From: Streptomyces sp. TRM70350
GTDB taxonomy: Bacteria > Actinomycetota > Actinomycetes > Streptomycetales > Streptomycetaceae
DNA length: 64,000 bases
Assembly: GCF_019219825.1 (NCBI RefSeq)
Contig: NZ_JAHUXH010000012.1
Span: 124,001 to 188,000, forward strand
Reading direction: 5' to 3'
A model generated the notes under the pieces. It had not been told where the DNA came from, searched no databases, and was given only the letters and a program-made list of their open reading frames with translations. The first letter of the stretch is position 1. Each line of letters begins with the position of its first letter. Position numbers and translations under genes: made by a program. This document shows, in pieces, positions 8,226-16,621 of the stretch.

Positions 8226-9443
8226 GCCCAGCCGCTCGTGTAGGCGTAGACCAGCGCCGGGTTGGCGGCGGCCAGGTGCTCGTGGTCCAGGCCGAGCTGG
8301 GCGGCCTTGCCGGGCGCCCAGTTGTGCAGGAAGACATCGGCCTGCGCCGCCATCTCGCGCAGCCGCTCCCGGTCCGCCGCGGCCTTGATGTCCACCTCGA
8401 CGGCCTTCTTGCCCCGGTTCAGCGCCAGCCAGCGCGCCGAGATCCCCGAGCAGGCGGGCGGCATGCCCCGCAGCGGGTCACCGCCCGGCGGCTCGATCCG
8501 GACGACCTCCGCGCCCAGCAGCCCGAGGAGATGGGCGGCGAGCGGCGCCTGGATGCGGCGGCCCGCCTCCAGGACGGTCAGTCCGGCCAGCGGGGCGTCC
8601 ACCGGTGCCGTCGTGCCGGAGTACGACGCCATGTGCACGGCCAGCTCCCAGGGCGGCGCGTCGTCGTACTCGGCGGCCCGCCGCGCGAGCGACGACAGCG
8701 GGCACACGTGCGTCCCGGAGCCGTCGGCGGCCTCCCGGACCCGCTCCCAGGGGCTCGCCCGCACGATCTCATGCAGTACGGGCGGGAAGGGCGCGCAGGC
8801 GGTGGCGTACCGGAACTGGAAGGGCCGCCAACCCCGTCGTATCGCCTCCTCGGGCGCTCCCAGCGCACGCCAGAACGCGGCCCAGGCGCCCGGGGTCGAG
8901 CGTCTCCAGTTCGAAGAGGGTGCCGTCCGCCGCGGTGAAGGGCGGTCCGCCCGGCGTCAGTTCGGCGGCCTCGCCCTCCTCGGCCCCGGCGGCGGCCAGG
9001 TACTGCGCGACGGCCAGCGACCCGGCCCGCTCCGCGCTCACCTCCGCGCCGTGGACGCGTCCGCCACGGGCCTGCGCGAGCAGTCCGGCCAGCAGTGCCT
9101 GCACGGTGTACGCCGGTGGCGGTGGCCGCGTAGTCGACGGCGAGGCCGCGTGGGCCGCCGTCGCGACGGCCGTGCACCGCCATGATGCCGGTGGCCGCCT
9201 GCACGGTCGCCTCGTCGACGACGCCGTCCCCCCACGTCGTACGGGCGGTGACCGCCCCCGCCCCGGACTGCCGCCCGGACAGGGCGAACCGGCCACCTGG
9301 ACGGCCGTCGCCCGTGGCGCCCAGCAGCCGCAGATGCTCCGCGACGAGACCGTCCGCCGGACCGGGCGGACCCGAGGTCTCCACGCGCAGCCCCTCCAGC
9401 GGGCGGGCCGTGCGCAGGGTGACGGGTGTGGCAGGAGTTGCCA
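8222..9443 (-). pseudogene. CaiB/BaiF-family (type III) CoA-transferase, frameshifted and 3'-truncated
   Basis: The frame starts at the ATG at 9443 (MATPATPVTLRTARPLEG...). It is coherent to near 9110, shifts by one base, and continues as AYTVQALLAGLLAQARGGRV to near 8895. It then shifts again and continues through LAGLTVLEAGRRIQAPLAAH and ALNRGKKAVEVDIK to VYAYTSGWA at ~8222. These last motifs are typical of CaiB/BaiF CoA-transferases (LxxLKVLDL..R, LNRGKKSVxLDLK, YTSG). The protein would have been a long form with an extra N-terminal half. Two frameshifts and loss of the C-terminus make it non-functional. It was divergent from an acyl-CoA dehydrogenase gene, also cut, suggesting a former acyl-CoA catabolic pair. 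Confidence 0.8.
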
Positions 9444-9554
9444 TGCCTCTCCTTCCTGACGCTCGGGAACCCGGGGCGGTCGCCCCCGACCGTTCCACGA
9501 CAAGAGCAGTCGGACCGGCGAGGGCCGGAGTTCCCACAGGAGCGGAGGAAACTG

Positions 9555-9835
9555 GTGCGAGTGACGCAGGGTGAGCCTCAATGCCCGCCGGACATCGCGG
9601 AGTTGCGGCAGCGGGTGGCGGACTTCGTCCGTGAGCGGGTCATGCCCCACGAACCCGTGCTGGACGCGGGCGGGCCGGAGGCGAGCGCCCTGCTGGCCCG
9701 GCTCCGGGAGGACGCGAAGGACGCCGGACTGTGGGCGTTGCCGCATCCCGCCGAACTCGGCGGGCAGGGGCTGCCGTTGCGCTCCTACGCGCACATCGCC
9801 GAAGTGGAGGGCGCCAGCGACCACGGCCCGGCGCC
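9555..9835 (+). pseudogene. Acyl-CoA dehydrogenase, 5' fragment (~93 codons)
   Basis: From the GTG at 9555 (GGAGG six bases upstream; GTG at 9561 is an alternative) the frame reads PPDIAELRQRVADFVRERVM and then GLWALPHPAELGGQGL, the N-terminal helical domain of an acyl-CoA dehydrogenase. The match ends at about 9835 (after ...HIAEVEGASDHGP), where sequence of a truncated minus-strand MFS gene begins. The flavin-binding and catalytic regions are absent. The frame runs on by chance through the neighbouring gene. Confidence 0.75.
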
Positions 9836-10862
9836 TACGTCCTGGCCCGCCCGGCGGGGCGCGGCACGCTGCATCACCAGGACCATCGACACCGCGTTGG
9901 CGGCCACCGCGAAGACCCCCACGGCCACCGCGGCGGCCCAGGCGAGCGGCGGGACGTACGAGGAGACGGCGAGCAGCAGCGCCGCCCCCACCGCCCCGCG
10001 GCCAGCAGACCCGGCAACCACACCGACCAGCCGGGGCGGCCCGCGACCTTCGACCAGCCGATCCGCCCGGCGATCCCCGCCACGCCCAGCACGGCCACCA
10101 GCGCGCCCGCCGCGGTCGGGCCGAGGCCGAGCCGCTGAGCGCCGTACAGCGCCAGATAGGTGTTCACGGAAGCGATGCCGCAGCCCAGCAGCAGCGAGAA
10201 GACCATCAGCCAGGCGATCATGCCGCGCGGCATCCAGGCCGCCGGGGTGGACTTCGCGGGCGGATCGCCGGGCAGCACCCGCGCCGCCCACACGGCCGCC
10301 ACGACCGCGGCACCCGCCGCCGTCCACACCGCTGCCCGCCACCCCGCGAACCCGGCGAGCACCGCGAGCGGCAGCCCGGCCGCGAACGCCCCGAGCTGCA
10401 CCCCCGACTGCTTCATCCCCGTCACCGAGCCGCGCCGGGCAGGCGGTACGACGGCCAGAATCGCCTTGTTCGTGGCCGGGTTGGCCAGCGCCTGCGGCAG
10501 CCCGCCGAGTGCGACCCCCACCAGCAGGAAACCGGCGCCGGGCGCCGCCCCGACGAGCGCCAGCGCCAGCGCCGACACCGCCAGCAGGGCGACCAGACAC
10601 CGGCGAGGCCCCACCCGGTCCACCACCCGTCCGCCGACGGGCGAGAGGACGGTTGCGGTCGTGAACCCGACGGTCGTCGTCAGCCCCAGCACGGTGGGGG
10701 AGACGCCGAGTTGCTCACCAGCCTCGGGCCCAGGGCCCCCGGCAGGAACAACTGCATCATCGAGAAGGCCATGGCGCAGGTCAGCAGCGCGGTCAGGGCG
10801 CCGCCCGCCCTCGCCTCGCCCACCTCGGCAGCCGTGCCGGTCCCACTCCGACCCGTCGTCAC
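9836..10862 (-). pseudogene. MFS transporter, two frameshifts and 3' truncation
   Basis: The ATG at 10862 starts a coherent N-terminus (ALLTCAMAFSMMQLFLPGAL), which breaks near 10715. A one-base shift continues with GEQLGVSPTVLGLTTTVGF and seven or so further helices, including RRGSVTGMKQSGVQLGAFAA in the middle loop. A second break near 10005 is followed, in another frame, by ALLLAVSSYVPPLAWAAAVA. The last expected helix is missing because the gene is cut at ~9836 where the acyl-CoA dehydrogenase fragment begins. The type is major facilitator superfamily; substrate unknown. It forms the right border of the 8.13-10.86 kb fragment patch. Confidence 0.78.
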
Positions 10863-10956
10863 AGACGCACCTCCCAGGAAGAGCAGTCGGCCCGAACCGC
10901 TTCCGGGTTCCGGCCCTTGTTATGGCGTGTGCCACATGCGCGGCGGGTGGGGCGGT

Positions 10957-11637
10957 TCAGGACCCTGCGGGCACCGGCTCCGCCCCGCACACCGCCTGCC
11001 AGGGGACCGTGCGGTCGCACCAGCGGTGCAGGAGTGTGCGGTCGTGGCCGACGGCAAGCAGGCCGGCGCCGGTGGTGGCGCGGTAGTCCTCGACGACCGC
11101 GACCAGAGCGGCGGTGGTGGAGGCGTCGAGCATCGCGGTCATCTCGTCGCACACCAGCCAGCGGGGACGCAGTACCAGGGCACGGGCCAGGCAGGCACGC
11201 TGGAGCTGGCCGTCGCTGACTTCGTGGGGTTGTCTGCCCAGCAGGTCGGGGGTGAGGCCGACGGTGGCGGCCAGCTCGGCGACTCGTTCGGGTATCTCCT
11301 CGCGGCGGCCGGTGGCGCGCAAAGGCTCCGCGATCAGGTCGGCGAGCCGCAGCCGGGGGTCTGCCGAGAGCCGGGGCTGCTGGAAGACGACGCCGAAGGC
11401 GGTACGCAGCTCGCGCGGGGCGCGGTGGCGCCAGTGCCGTACGGGTTCGCCGTCCAGGAGCAGGGTGCCGCAGTCGGGGCGGTGCAGCAGGGCGGCGACG
11501 CGGGCGAGGGTGGACTTGCCGCAGCCGCTGGGGCCGAGCAGACCGACGGACTCGCCGGGGGCGATGGTCAGGGAGGCGTTCCGTACGACGGGTGCGTGGC
11601 GGTCGTATCCGGCGGTGATGGCGCGTAGTTCAAGCAC
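10957..11637 (-). CDS. ABC transporter ATPase (NikE/DppF-type), last gene of nickel/peptide operon
   Basis: Predicted 226-aa ATPase that powers the neighbouring permease pair. Visible motifs are Walker A GPSGCGKST (about residues 35-43), a Q-loop at VVFQQPRLS, a signature region EVSDGQLQRACLARAL, Walker B RWLVCDEM and an H-loop at LLAVGHD. It is a short form without the C-terminal oligopeptide-transporter zinc-binding extension. The GTG start at 11637 overlaps the end of the preceding ATPase gene by 8 nt, so translation is coupled. DE at the end of Walker B is intact, so it should hydrolyse ATP. Confidence 0.88.
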   Translation of the reverse strand: MLELRAITAGYDRHAPVVRNASLTIAPGESVGLLGPSGCGKSTLARVAALLHRPDCGTLLLDGEPVRHWRHRAPRELRTAFGVVFQQPRLSADPRLRLADLIAEPLRATGRREEIPERVAELAATVGLTPDLLGRQPHEVSDGQLQRACLARALVLRPRWLVCDEMTAMLDASTTAALVAVVEDYRATTGAGLLAVGHDRTLLHRWCDRTVPWQAVCGAEPVPAGS

Positions 11638-12892
11638 GGATGTCCTCGGGGGCCGGTGCGGCGGGGCGCGGCCGCCGCGGGTCGTGACCTGCGAAGGGGT
11701 GGTGGCAGGCGACGGCCTCGGTCATGGGTGGCAGTGCGGTGCAGGTGTCGGTGGCCCGGTCGCAGCGGGCGGCGAAGGCGCAGCCGTCGGGGAGGTCGCC
11801 GAGTTCCGGAGGCAGGCCGGGGATGGGGGTGAAGGCGCGGTCGGGAAGGGCCTGGAGGAGGCCCCGGCTGTAGGGGTGGCGGGGGCCGGGTGAGCCGAAG
11901 AACGCCGGGGCGTCGGCGAGTTCGACGATGCGGCCGGCGTACATCACGGCGATCCGGTCGGCGATGCGTTCGGCTGCCGCCAGATCATGGGTGATCATCA
12001 GCAGGGCGCGTCCGCCGCTGTTCGGCCCGTCCGGGCTGTCGACGTGGCGGCGCAGTTCGTCGACCGTGCGCTCCACCAAATCGCGGTCCAGCCCTGTCGT
12101 CGGCTCGTCGGCGAGCAGCAGTGGCGTGTCGCCGACGAGGGCGAGCGCGGTGGCGGCGCGCTGGGCGAGGCCGCCGGAGAGCTGGTGCGGGTAGCGGTCG
12201 AGGTGGTCGACGGGGAACGCCGCACGGTCGGCGGCCGTCTCGGCGGCCTGCCGCAGGGCGGCCCGGCCCCGGACGCCGGTCAGTTCCGCGACGGTCTCCT
12301 CCAGTTGGGAACGGATGGTGCGGACAGGGGTGAGGTGCGCGGCCGGGCTCTGCGGGACGAGCCCGATCAGGCGGCCCCGCACCCGGCGGGCGAGGGTCCG
12401 TTCGTCGGCGGAGAGCAGGTCGATGTCGCCGAGCCGGGCCTCGCCCGCGGTCCGGGCGTTGGCCGGGAGCAGGCCGAGCAGGGCGGAGGCGAGGACGGAC
12501 TTGCCGCAGCCGCTCTCGCCGATCAGGGCGAGGCACTCGCCGGCCGCCACGTCGAAGTGCGCGTCGGTGACAGCGGCGACCCGGCGCCCACCGGGCATGA
12601 GAAAGCGCACCGACAGCCCGCGCACCGACAGCACGGGGGGTAGCTCGGCCGGTCGTTGGGGCGTGCCCTCGGCCGGCTGTTCGGGCAGGTGTTCGGCCGG
12701 TTGCTCCGGCCGTCGTTCGGCCGGTCGCTGCGTTGGTCGCTCGGCCGGTCGTTGAGGCGTGCCCTCGGCCGGTTGCTCCGGCAGTCGTTCGGCCGGTCGC
12801 TGCGTTGGCCGCTCGGCCGGTCGTCGAGGCGTGCCCTCGGCCAGTTGCGACGGCAGTCGTCCCGCCGGTCCCTGCGGAAAGCGCTCGGTCAC
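11630..12892 (-). CDS. ABC transporter ATPase (NikD/DppD-type) with a Pro-rich repeat N-terminus
   Basis: Predicted 420-aa ATPase. The ABC domain begins near residue 88 (VLSVRGLSVRFL) and has Walker A GESGCGKS, Q-loop VPQSPAAHLTPV, signature LSGGLAQRAATAL, Walker B LLLADEPTTGLD and H-loop MITHD. The C-terminal oligopeptide/dipeptide-transporter domain ends with a Cys-containing CAFAARCDRATDTC segment. The first ~86 residues are unusual: repeats of P-A-E-R-P-T-Q-R and P-E-Q-P-A-E-G-T-P-Q. The GTG at 12892 overlaps the preceding permease stop as GTGA; the frame upstream of it is only antisense-like read-through. It forms an ATPase pair with the gene at 10957. Confidence 0.88.
   Translation of the reverse strand: MTERFPQGPAGRLPSQLAEGTPRRPAERPTQRPAERLPEQPAEGTPQRPAERPTQRPAERRPEQPAEHLPEQPAEGTPQRPAELPPVLSVRGLSVRFLMPGGRRVAAVTDAHFDVAAGECLALIGESGCGKSVLASALLGLLPANARTAGEARLGDIDLLSADERTLARRVRGRLIGLVPQSPAAHLTPVRTIRSQLEETVAELTGVRGRAALRQAAETAADRAAFPVDHLDRYPHQLSGGLAQRAATALALVGDTPLLLADEPTTGLDRDLVERTVDELRRHVDSPDGPNSGGRALLMITHDLAAAERIADRIAVMYAGRIVELADAPAFFGSPGPRHPYSRGLLQALPDRAFTPIPGLPPELGDLPDGCAFAARCDRATDTCTALPPMTEAVACHHPFAGHDPRRPRPAAPAPEDIRA
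12640..12870. repeat. In-frame tandem repeats encoding a Pro/Glu/Arg/Gln linker
   Basis: Short GC-rich units containing GGCCGGTCG and GCCCTCGGCCGG recur across about 230 bp. They are in frame with the ATPase gene and give an alternation of R-P-A-E-R-P-T-Q and L-P-E-Q-P-A-E-G-T-P-Q blocks (residues ~10-86). Unit lengths are multiples of three, so copy-number change would keep the frame. Confidence 0.75.
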
Positions 12893-13803
12893 AGCATCAG
12901 CTCCGATCGGCGGCGCGGATTGATCCGCTCCCGCCAGGCGCCGGCGAGCCCGGCGATGGCGAGGGTCGGCACGATGATGAACAGTCCGGGGAAGAGGGTC
13001 GGCCACCACTGCCCGGCCAGCAGCGATCCCCGCGCGGTCTGGATGAGGGTGCCGAGGCTCGCCGTGTGCGTGGGCAGCCCCAGCCCGAGGAAGGACAGGG
13101 CCGACTCGTGCCACATGGCGTGCGGCACCATCAGTACGGCGGCGAGCGCGGCCTGGGGCAGCACCCCCGGCAGCAGGTGCCGTACCGTCACCCGCCACCG
13201 CGAGGCGCCCCCGGAGACAGCGGCGTCGATGTACGGGCGCGAGCGCAGGGAGAGGACCTCGGCGCGGACGATGCGTGCCGTCGACAGCCAGTGGGTGAGC
13301 GCGACCGAGACGACCACCGGCCAGACACCCGGCCGGAACATGGCGACGATGAAGATGCCGAGCAGCAGGTGGGGCACCGACGAGACGGTGTCGACCAGGC
13401 GCATGATGCCCCGGTCGGCCCAGCCGCCCAGGGCCCCGGCGGTGGCCCCGACGGCCGTGCCGACCACGGTCGCCGTCAGCGCCGCCGCGACGCCGACGAG
13501 CAGCGAGACCCGCAGGCCGTACACGCAGCGCAGCAGCAGGTCCCGGCCGACGTCGTCGGTGCCGAAGGGGTGCGCCCAGGACGGCGGTTGCAGCTTGGCG
13601 GACAGGTCGACGGCCTGCTGGTCGAGTTGCACCAGCGGCGGGACGAGCAGGACGGCGAGGACGGTCAGGGCCACCAGCGTGGCGGAGACCCGCACACGCA
13701 GCGTGCGGGTCGAACGGCGCGCGGTACCGGCGGAGCGCCACTCGACGCCGGGCCGTGTTCCCTTCTCAACTGCGATATCAGCCATGGGAGTCACCAACGT
13801 CAC
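12889..13803 (-). CDS. ABC transporter permease (NikC/DppC-type)
   Basis: Predicted 304-aa inner-membrane permease of the binding-protein-dependent nickel/peptide class. An N-terminal DppC-type cytoplasmic segment and first helix (VLAVLLVPPLVQL) lead to HPFGTDDVGRDLLLR, the DppC hallmark. Further helices and the EAA loop region around RIVRAEVLSLRSRPYIDAA follow. The GTG at 13803 overlaps the preceding permease stop (GTGA), and its own stop overlaps the next gene the same way. An internal ATG at 13785 is an alternative start. It forms a heterodimeric channel with the product of the gene upstream. Confidence 0.88.
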   Translation of the reverse strand: MTLVTPMADIAVEKGTRPGVEWRSAGTARRSTRTLRVRVSATLVALTVLAVLLVPPLVQLDQQAVDLSAKLQPPSWAHPFGTDDVGRDLLLRCVYGLRVSLLVGVAAALTATVVGTAVGATAGALGGWADRGIMRLVDTVSSVPHLLLGIFIVAMFRPGVWPVVVSVALTHWLSTARIVRAEVLSLRSRPYIDAAVSGGASRWRVTVRHLLPGVLPQAALAAVLMVPHAMWHESALSFLGLGLPTHTASLGTLIQTARGSLLAGQWWPTLFPGLFIIVPTLAIAGLAGAWRERINPRRRSELML

Positions 13804-14768
13804 ATGTCACTGAGCTTCACCCTCGGGTCGAACAGGCCGTACAGCAGGTCCGCGAGCAGGTTGCCCACGAGGACCGCGGCGGTGGCGAGGGTGGTCAGGG
13901 CGGCGAGCAGCGGGAAGTCGACGGCGGTGGCCGCCTCGACGGTGGCCGCGGCGATGCCCGGCCAGCTGAAGACACTTTCCACGAGCAGTGCTCCGGTGAT
14001 GAGTTCGGGAACGCGGGAGCCGATCAGGGTCAGGACCGGCAGCAGTCCGGAGCGCAGCGCGTGGCCGAGCAGGACGGTGCGTTCGCCCAGTCCCCGGGCG
14101 CGGGCGCCACGGACCGGGTCCTCCGCCAGGGCGTCGCCGACCCCCTGCCGCACGTAGAGGGCGAACCACGGGAGCTGGGAGACGGCGAGCACACCGGCGG
14201 GCAGGACGAGATGGCTCGCGACCTGTCCGGGGGTGACCTGTTCGCTGCCGGTGTCCGTCAGTCCGCCCGCCGGGAGGATGTCGAGCTGCAGTGCGAACAG
14301 CCAGATGGCGAGCAGGGCGATCCAGAAGACCGGTGCCGCCTCCAGGGTGTACGCGAGCGAGGTGACGGCTCGGTCGAGCATCGACCCGGGACGGCGGGCG
14401 GCCAGCACCCCGAGCAGCGTGCCGGCGAGTACGGCCACGGCGAACGCGACCGCGCAGAGCAGCGAGGACCACACCAGACGTTCCCCGATCACCTGGCCCA
14501 CCGGCTGCCGCAGCACGCTGGAGTGGCCGAGGTCACCGGTGAGCGCGGACGTCAGCCACTCCCACCAGCGGGCGGGAAAGGGCTGGTCCGCACCGAGGTT
14601 GTCGCGCAGCCGGTCCAGGGTCTCCTGGTCGGCGCCGAGCGCGGCCGTGCCGGCGTACGCCTTGACGGGGTCGAAGGGGGAGGCGGCGGCGATGGCGAAC
14701 ACGCCGAAGGTCACCACGAGGAGGACGGGGACGGCGAAGAGGGTCCGCCGTCCCGCCAGACGTGCCAT
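13800..14768 (-). CDS. ABC transporter permease (NikB/DppB-type)
   Basis: Predicted 322-aa permease beginning MARLAGRRTLFAVPVLLVVT, with the typical N-terminal helix. A long periplasmic loop follows (DRLRDNLGADQPFPARWWEWL), then a DppB-like core with the EAA-type loop around YVRQGVGDALAEDPVRGARA and ARGLGERTVLLGHALR. The ATG at 14768 is chosen because GGGGAG lies 2-7 nt before it; a longer frame reaches into the binding-protein gene. It starts 20 nt after the binding-protein stop and ends overlapping the next permease. Confidence 0.88.
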   Translation of the reverse strand: MARLAGRRTLFAVPVLLVVTFGVFAIAAASPFDPVKAYAGTAALGADQETLDRLRDNLGADQPFPARWWEWLTSALTGDLGHSSVLRQPVGQVIGERLVWSSLLCAVAFAVAVLAGTLLGVLAARRPGSMLDRAVTSLAYTLEAAPVFWIALLAIWLFALQLDILPAGGLTDTGSEQVTPGQVASHLVLPAGVLAVSQLPWFALYVRQGVGDALAEDPVRGARARGLGERTVLLGHALRSGLLPVLTLIGSRVPELITGALLVESVFSWPGIAAATVEAATAVDFPLLAALTTLATAAVLVGNLLADLLYGLFDPRVKLSDM

Positions 14769-14788
14769 CGCTCCCCAGGGCAGGGGCG

Positions 14789-16378
14789 TCACTTCTTGGG
14801 CTGCCAGTCCTCGATGTTCCACCAGGGCCCGCTGGCGAAGCCGTGCTCGTGCGGTTCGAGCTGCGTGGTCAGCCCCTCCCACCGGTCCGCGAGCACGTAG
14901 AGGTGGTTGATGTGGGTGAGGAACGTGTAGCCGGGGTCCTTCACCAGCTCACGCTGGAGCCTGTCGTACGCGGCCTTCCGCTTGTCCGGCTCCTGCGTGC
15001 GGCGGCCGGTGTCCAGGGCTTGGTCCACGGCCGGGTTGTCGTAGCGGGCCATGTTGTTGAAGCCGTCGCCCGCGAGTGAGGAGTGCAGCAGGGTGTAGAG
15101 GCCGAAGTCGGGGTCGCCGGTGCTGCCGAAGCCCGCGAGGACCGCGTCGTCCTTCATCCGGGGTTCGATGACCTCCCAGGTGGCGCTCTCCACGCGCACG
15201 TCGATTCCGGCCTTCTTGGCGTCGGAGGCGTAGGCGAGGGCGTGGTCCTGGCGGACCTTGTCGCCCGAGGGGTAGAGCAGGGTGAACGTGGCCCTCTGCC
15301 CGTCCTTGGCGCGGATGCCGTCCTCGCCGGTCTTCCATCCCGCCTCGTCGAGAATCCGCGTGGCCTTGCCCACGTCCGGCTCGCGCTCGATGCCCTTGGC
15401 GAACGACGGATCGTCCACGGGCAGCGGTCCGTACGCCGGTGTGCCCGCGCCGTCGAGGATCTTGTCGACCATGGCCTTCCGGTCCACGGCGGCATCGAGC
15501 GCCTGCCGGATCGCGCGGTCGCCGGTGACCTTGCCGGCCGTCGGCAGGGTGACGGCACGGAAGTCGTAGGACCTCGCCTCGTACGACTTCATGCCCTCGT
15601 CGTTCTTGAAGGTGGCGGCGAGGTTGGGCGGGAGGACCGCGCCGTCCAGGTCGCCGGAGCGCAGCCGGGTGGCGCGTACGTTGTCGTCCGCGATGACCGC
15701 CATGGTGAACGTCGTCACCTTCGGCGCGCCGCCCCAGTAGTGCGGGTTGGCCTTGAAGGTGAGCTTCTCGCCCTTGCTCCAGGCGGAGAGGACGTACGGT
15801 CCGGTGCCCACCGGCTGGGTGTTGAAGGAGCCGGTGTTGGGGTCCTGCTTCCCCGCGATGTGCTCGGGGACGACGGGCAGCACCGTGCGCCCGGCGAAGG
15901 GCGCGTAGGGGTACTTCAGCCTGAAGACGACCTTGTCGTCACCGCTCGCCCGGACGTCCTTGACGGCGTCCAGTTCGCTCCTGGACGTGTTGTTGGTCTT
16001 CTCGTCCAGGACGGTCCGGTAGGTGAAGACCACGTCGGCGGCCGTCAGCGGTTCGCCGTCGCTGAACTTCACGCCCTCGCGCAGGGTGTACGTGTAGGTG
16101 AGGCCGTCGTCGGCGACCTCGGGGAGCGACTTCGCCAGGGCGGGCTTCAGCTTCAGGTCGGCGTCCCGGGCGAGCAGCCCGTCGAAGATCTTGGAGTTGC
16201 CGTCCTTGCCGTAGCCGAGCAGGGGGCTGAGCGTGTCCGGCTCGGAGGCCACGCCGATCACGACGGAGTCCGCGGAACTGCCGCCGCTCCCGCCCTCGCT
16301 GGGTGCGGAACAGGCGGCGACCCCGGCCACCACCGCCGCCGCGACGGCGGCACCTCTTGTTCGACGGGTCGTCGTCAT
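14789..16378 (-). CDS. Solute-binding lipoprotein, SBP_bac_5 family (nickel/oligopeptide)
   Basis: Predicted 529-aa extracellular binding protein that delivers substrate to the downstream ABC permeases. The N-terminus is a lipoprotein signal with lipobox VAAC (residues ~19-22). The mature protein has SBP_bac_5 features: EPDTLSPL near the start, the TYTYTLREGVKFSDGEPLTA block, and PVGTGPYVL in the centre. The ATG at 16378 is used because GTGAGG lies just upstream; an earlier in-frame start would fall within the promoter. It is the first gene of a five-gene operon. Nickel is favoured as substrate because of a Nur-like site upstream, but di/oligopeptides remain possible. Confidence 0.88.
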   Translation of the reverse strand: MTTTRRTRGAAVAAAVVAGVAACSAPSEGGSGGSSADSVVIGVASEPDTLSPLLGYGKDGNSKIFDGLLARDADLKLKPALAKSLPEVADDGLTYTYTLREGVKFSDGEPLTAADVVFTYRTVLDEKTNNTSRSELDAVKDVRASGDDKVVFRLKYPYAPFAGRTVLPVVPEHIAGKQDPNTGSFNTQPVGTGPYVLSAWSKGEKLTFKANPHYWGGAPKVTTFTMAVIADDNVRATRLRSGDLDGAVLPPNLAATFKNDEGMKSYEARSYDFRAVTLPTAGKVTGDRAIRQALDAAVDRKAMVDKILDGAGTPAYGPLPVDDPSFAKGIEREPDVGKATRILDEAGWKTGEDGIRAKDGQRATFTLLYPSGDKVRQDHALAYASDAKKAGIDVRVESATWEVIEPRMKDDAVLAGFGSTGDPDFGLYTLLHSSLAGDGFNNMARYDNPAVDQALDTGRRTQEPDKRKAAYDRLQRELVKDPGYTFLTHINHLYVLADRWEGLTTQLEPHEHGFASGPWWNIEDWQPKK

Positions 16379-16411
16379 GAGCCTCACACCCTTGCTGCTT
16401 GAGAATCGTAC

Positions 16412-16428
16412 TTGCACATTATGTGCGA
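16412..16428. promoter_or_regulatory. Candidate Nur (nickel-responsive Fur-family) box at the ABC operon promoter
   Basis: TTGCACATTATGTGCGA contains a perfect 13-bp palindrome, GCACATTATGTGC, 34 bp before the binding-protein start. The half-site layout TTGCAx-N5-xTGCrA resembles the Streptomyces Nur box that represses nickel uptake genes. On the minus strand it overlaps a possible -10 (TACGAT), so binding would block transcription. The assignment to Nur rather than another dimeric repressor is inference. Confidence 0.55.
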
Positions 16429-16621
16429 CTGGAGGGGTGAGCGGCGCCCGCCGATCATCCGTATCCCACGCCGAGCGCGAACAGCACCGGCATGGGGGAG
16501 AACGTGCCCTGGGGTGGACTTCGCGTCTCCGCCCGCCGTGGCTGACGGACGAGGCGGCAGCCCGGTGTTTGGCTTGCCGAACGGTCGATGTTCACGACCG
16601 TGCTCGACGGCGAGGAGGAAC

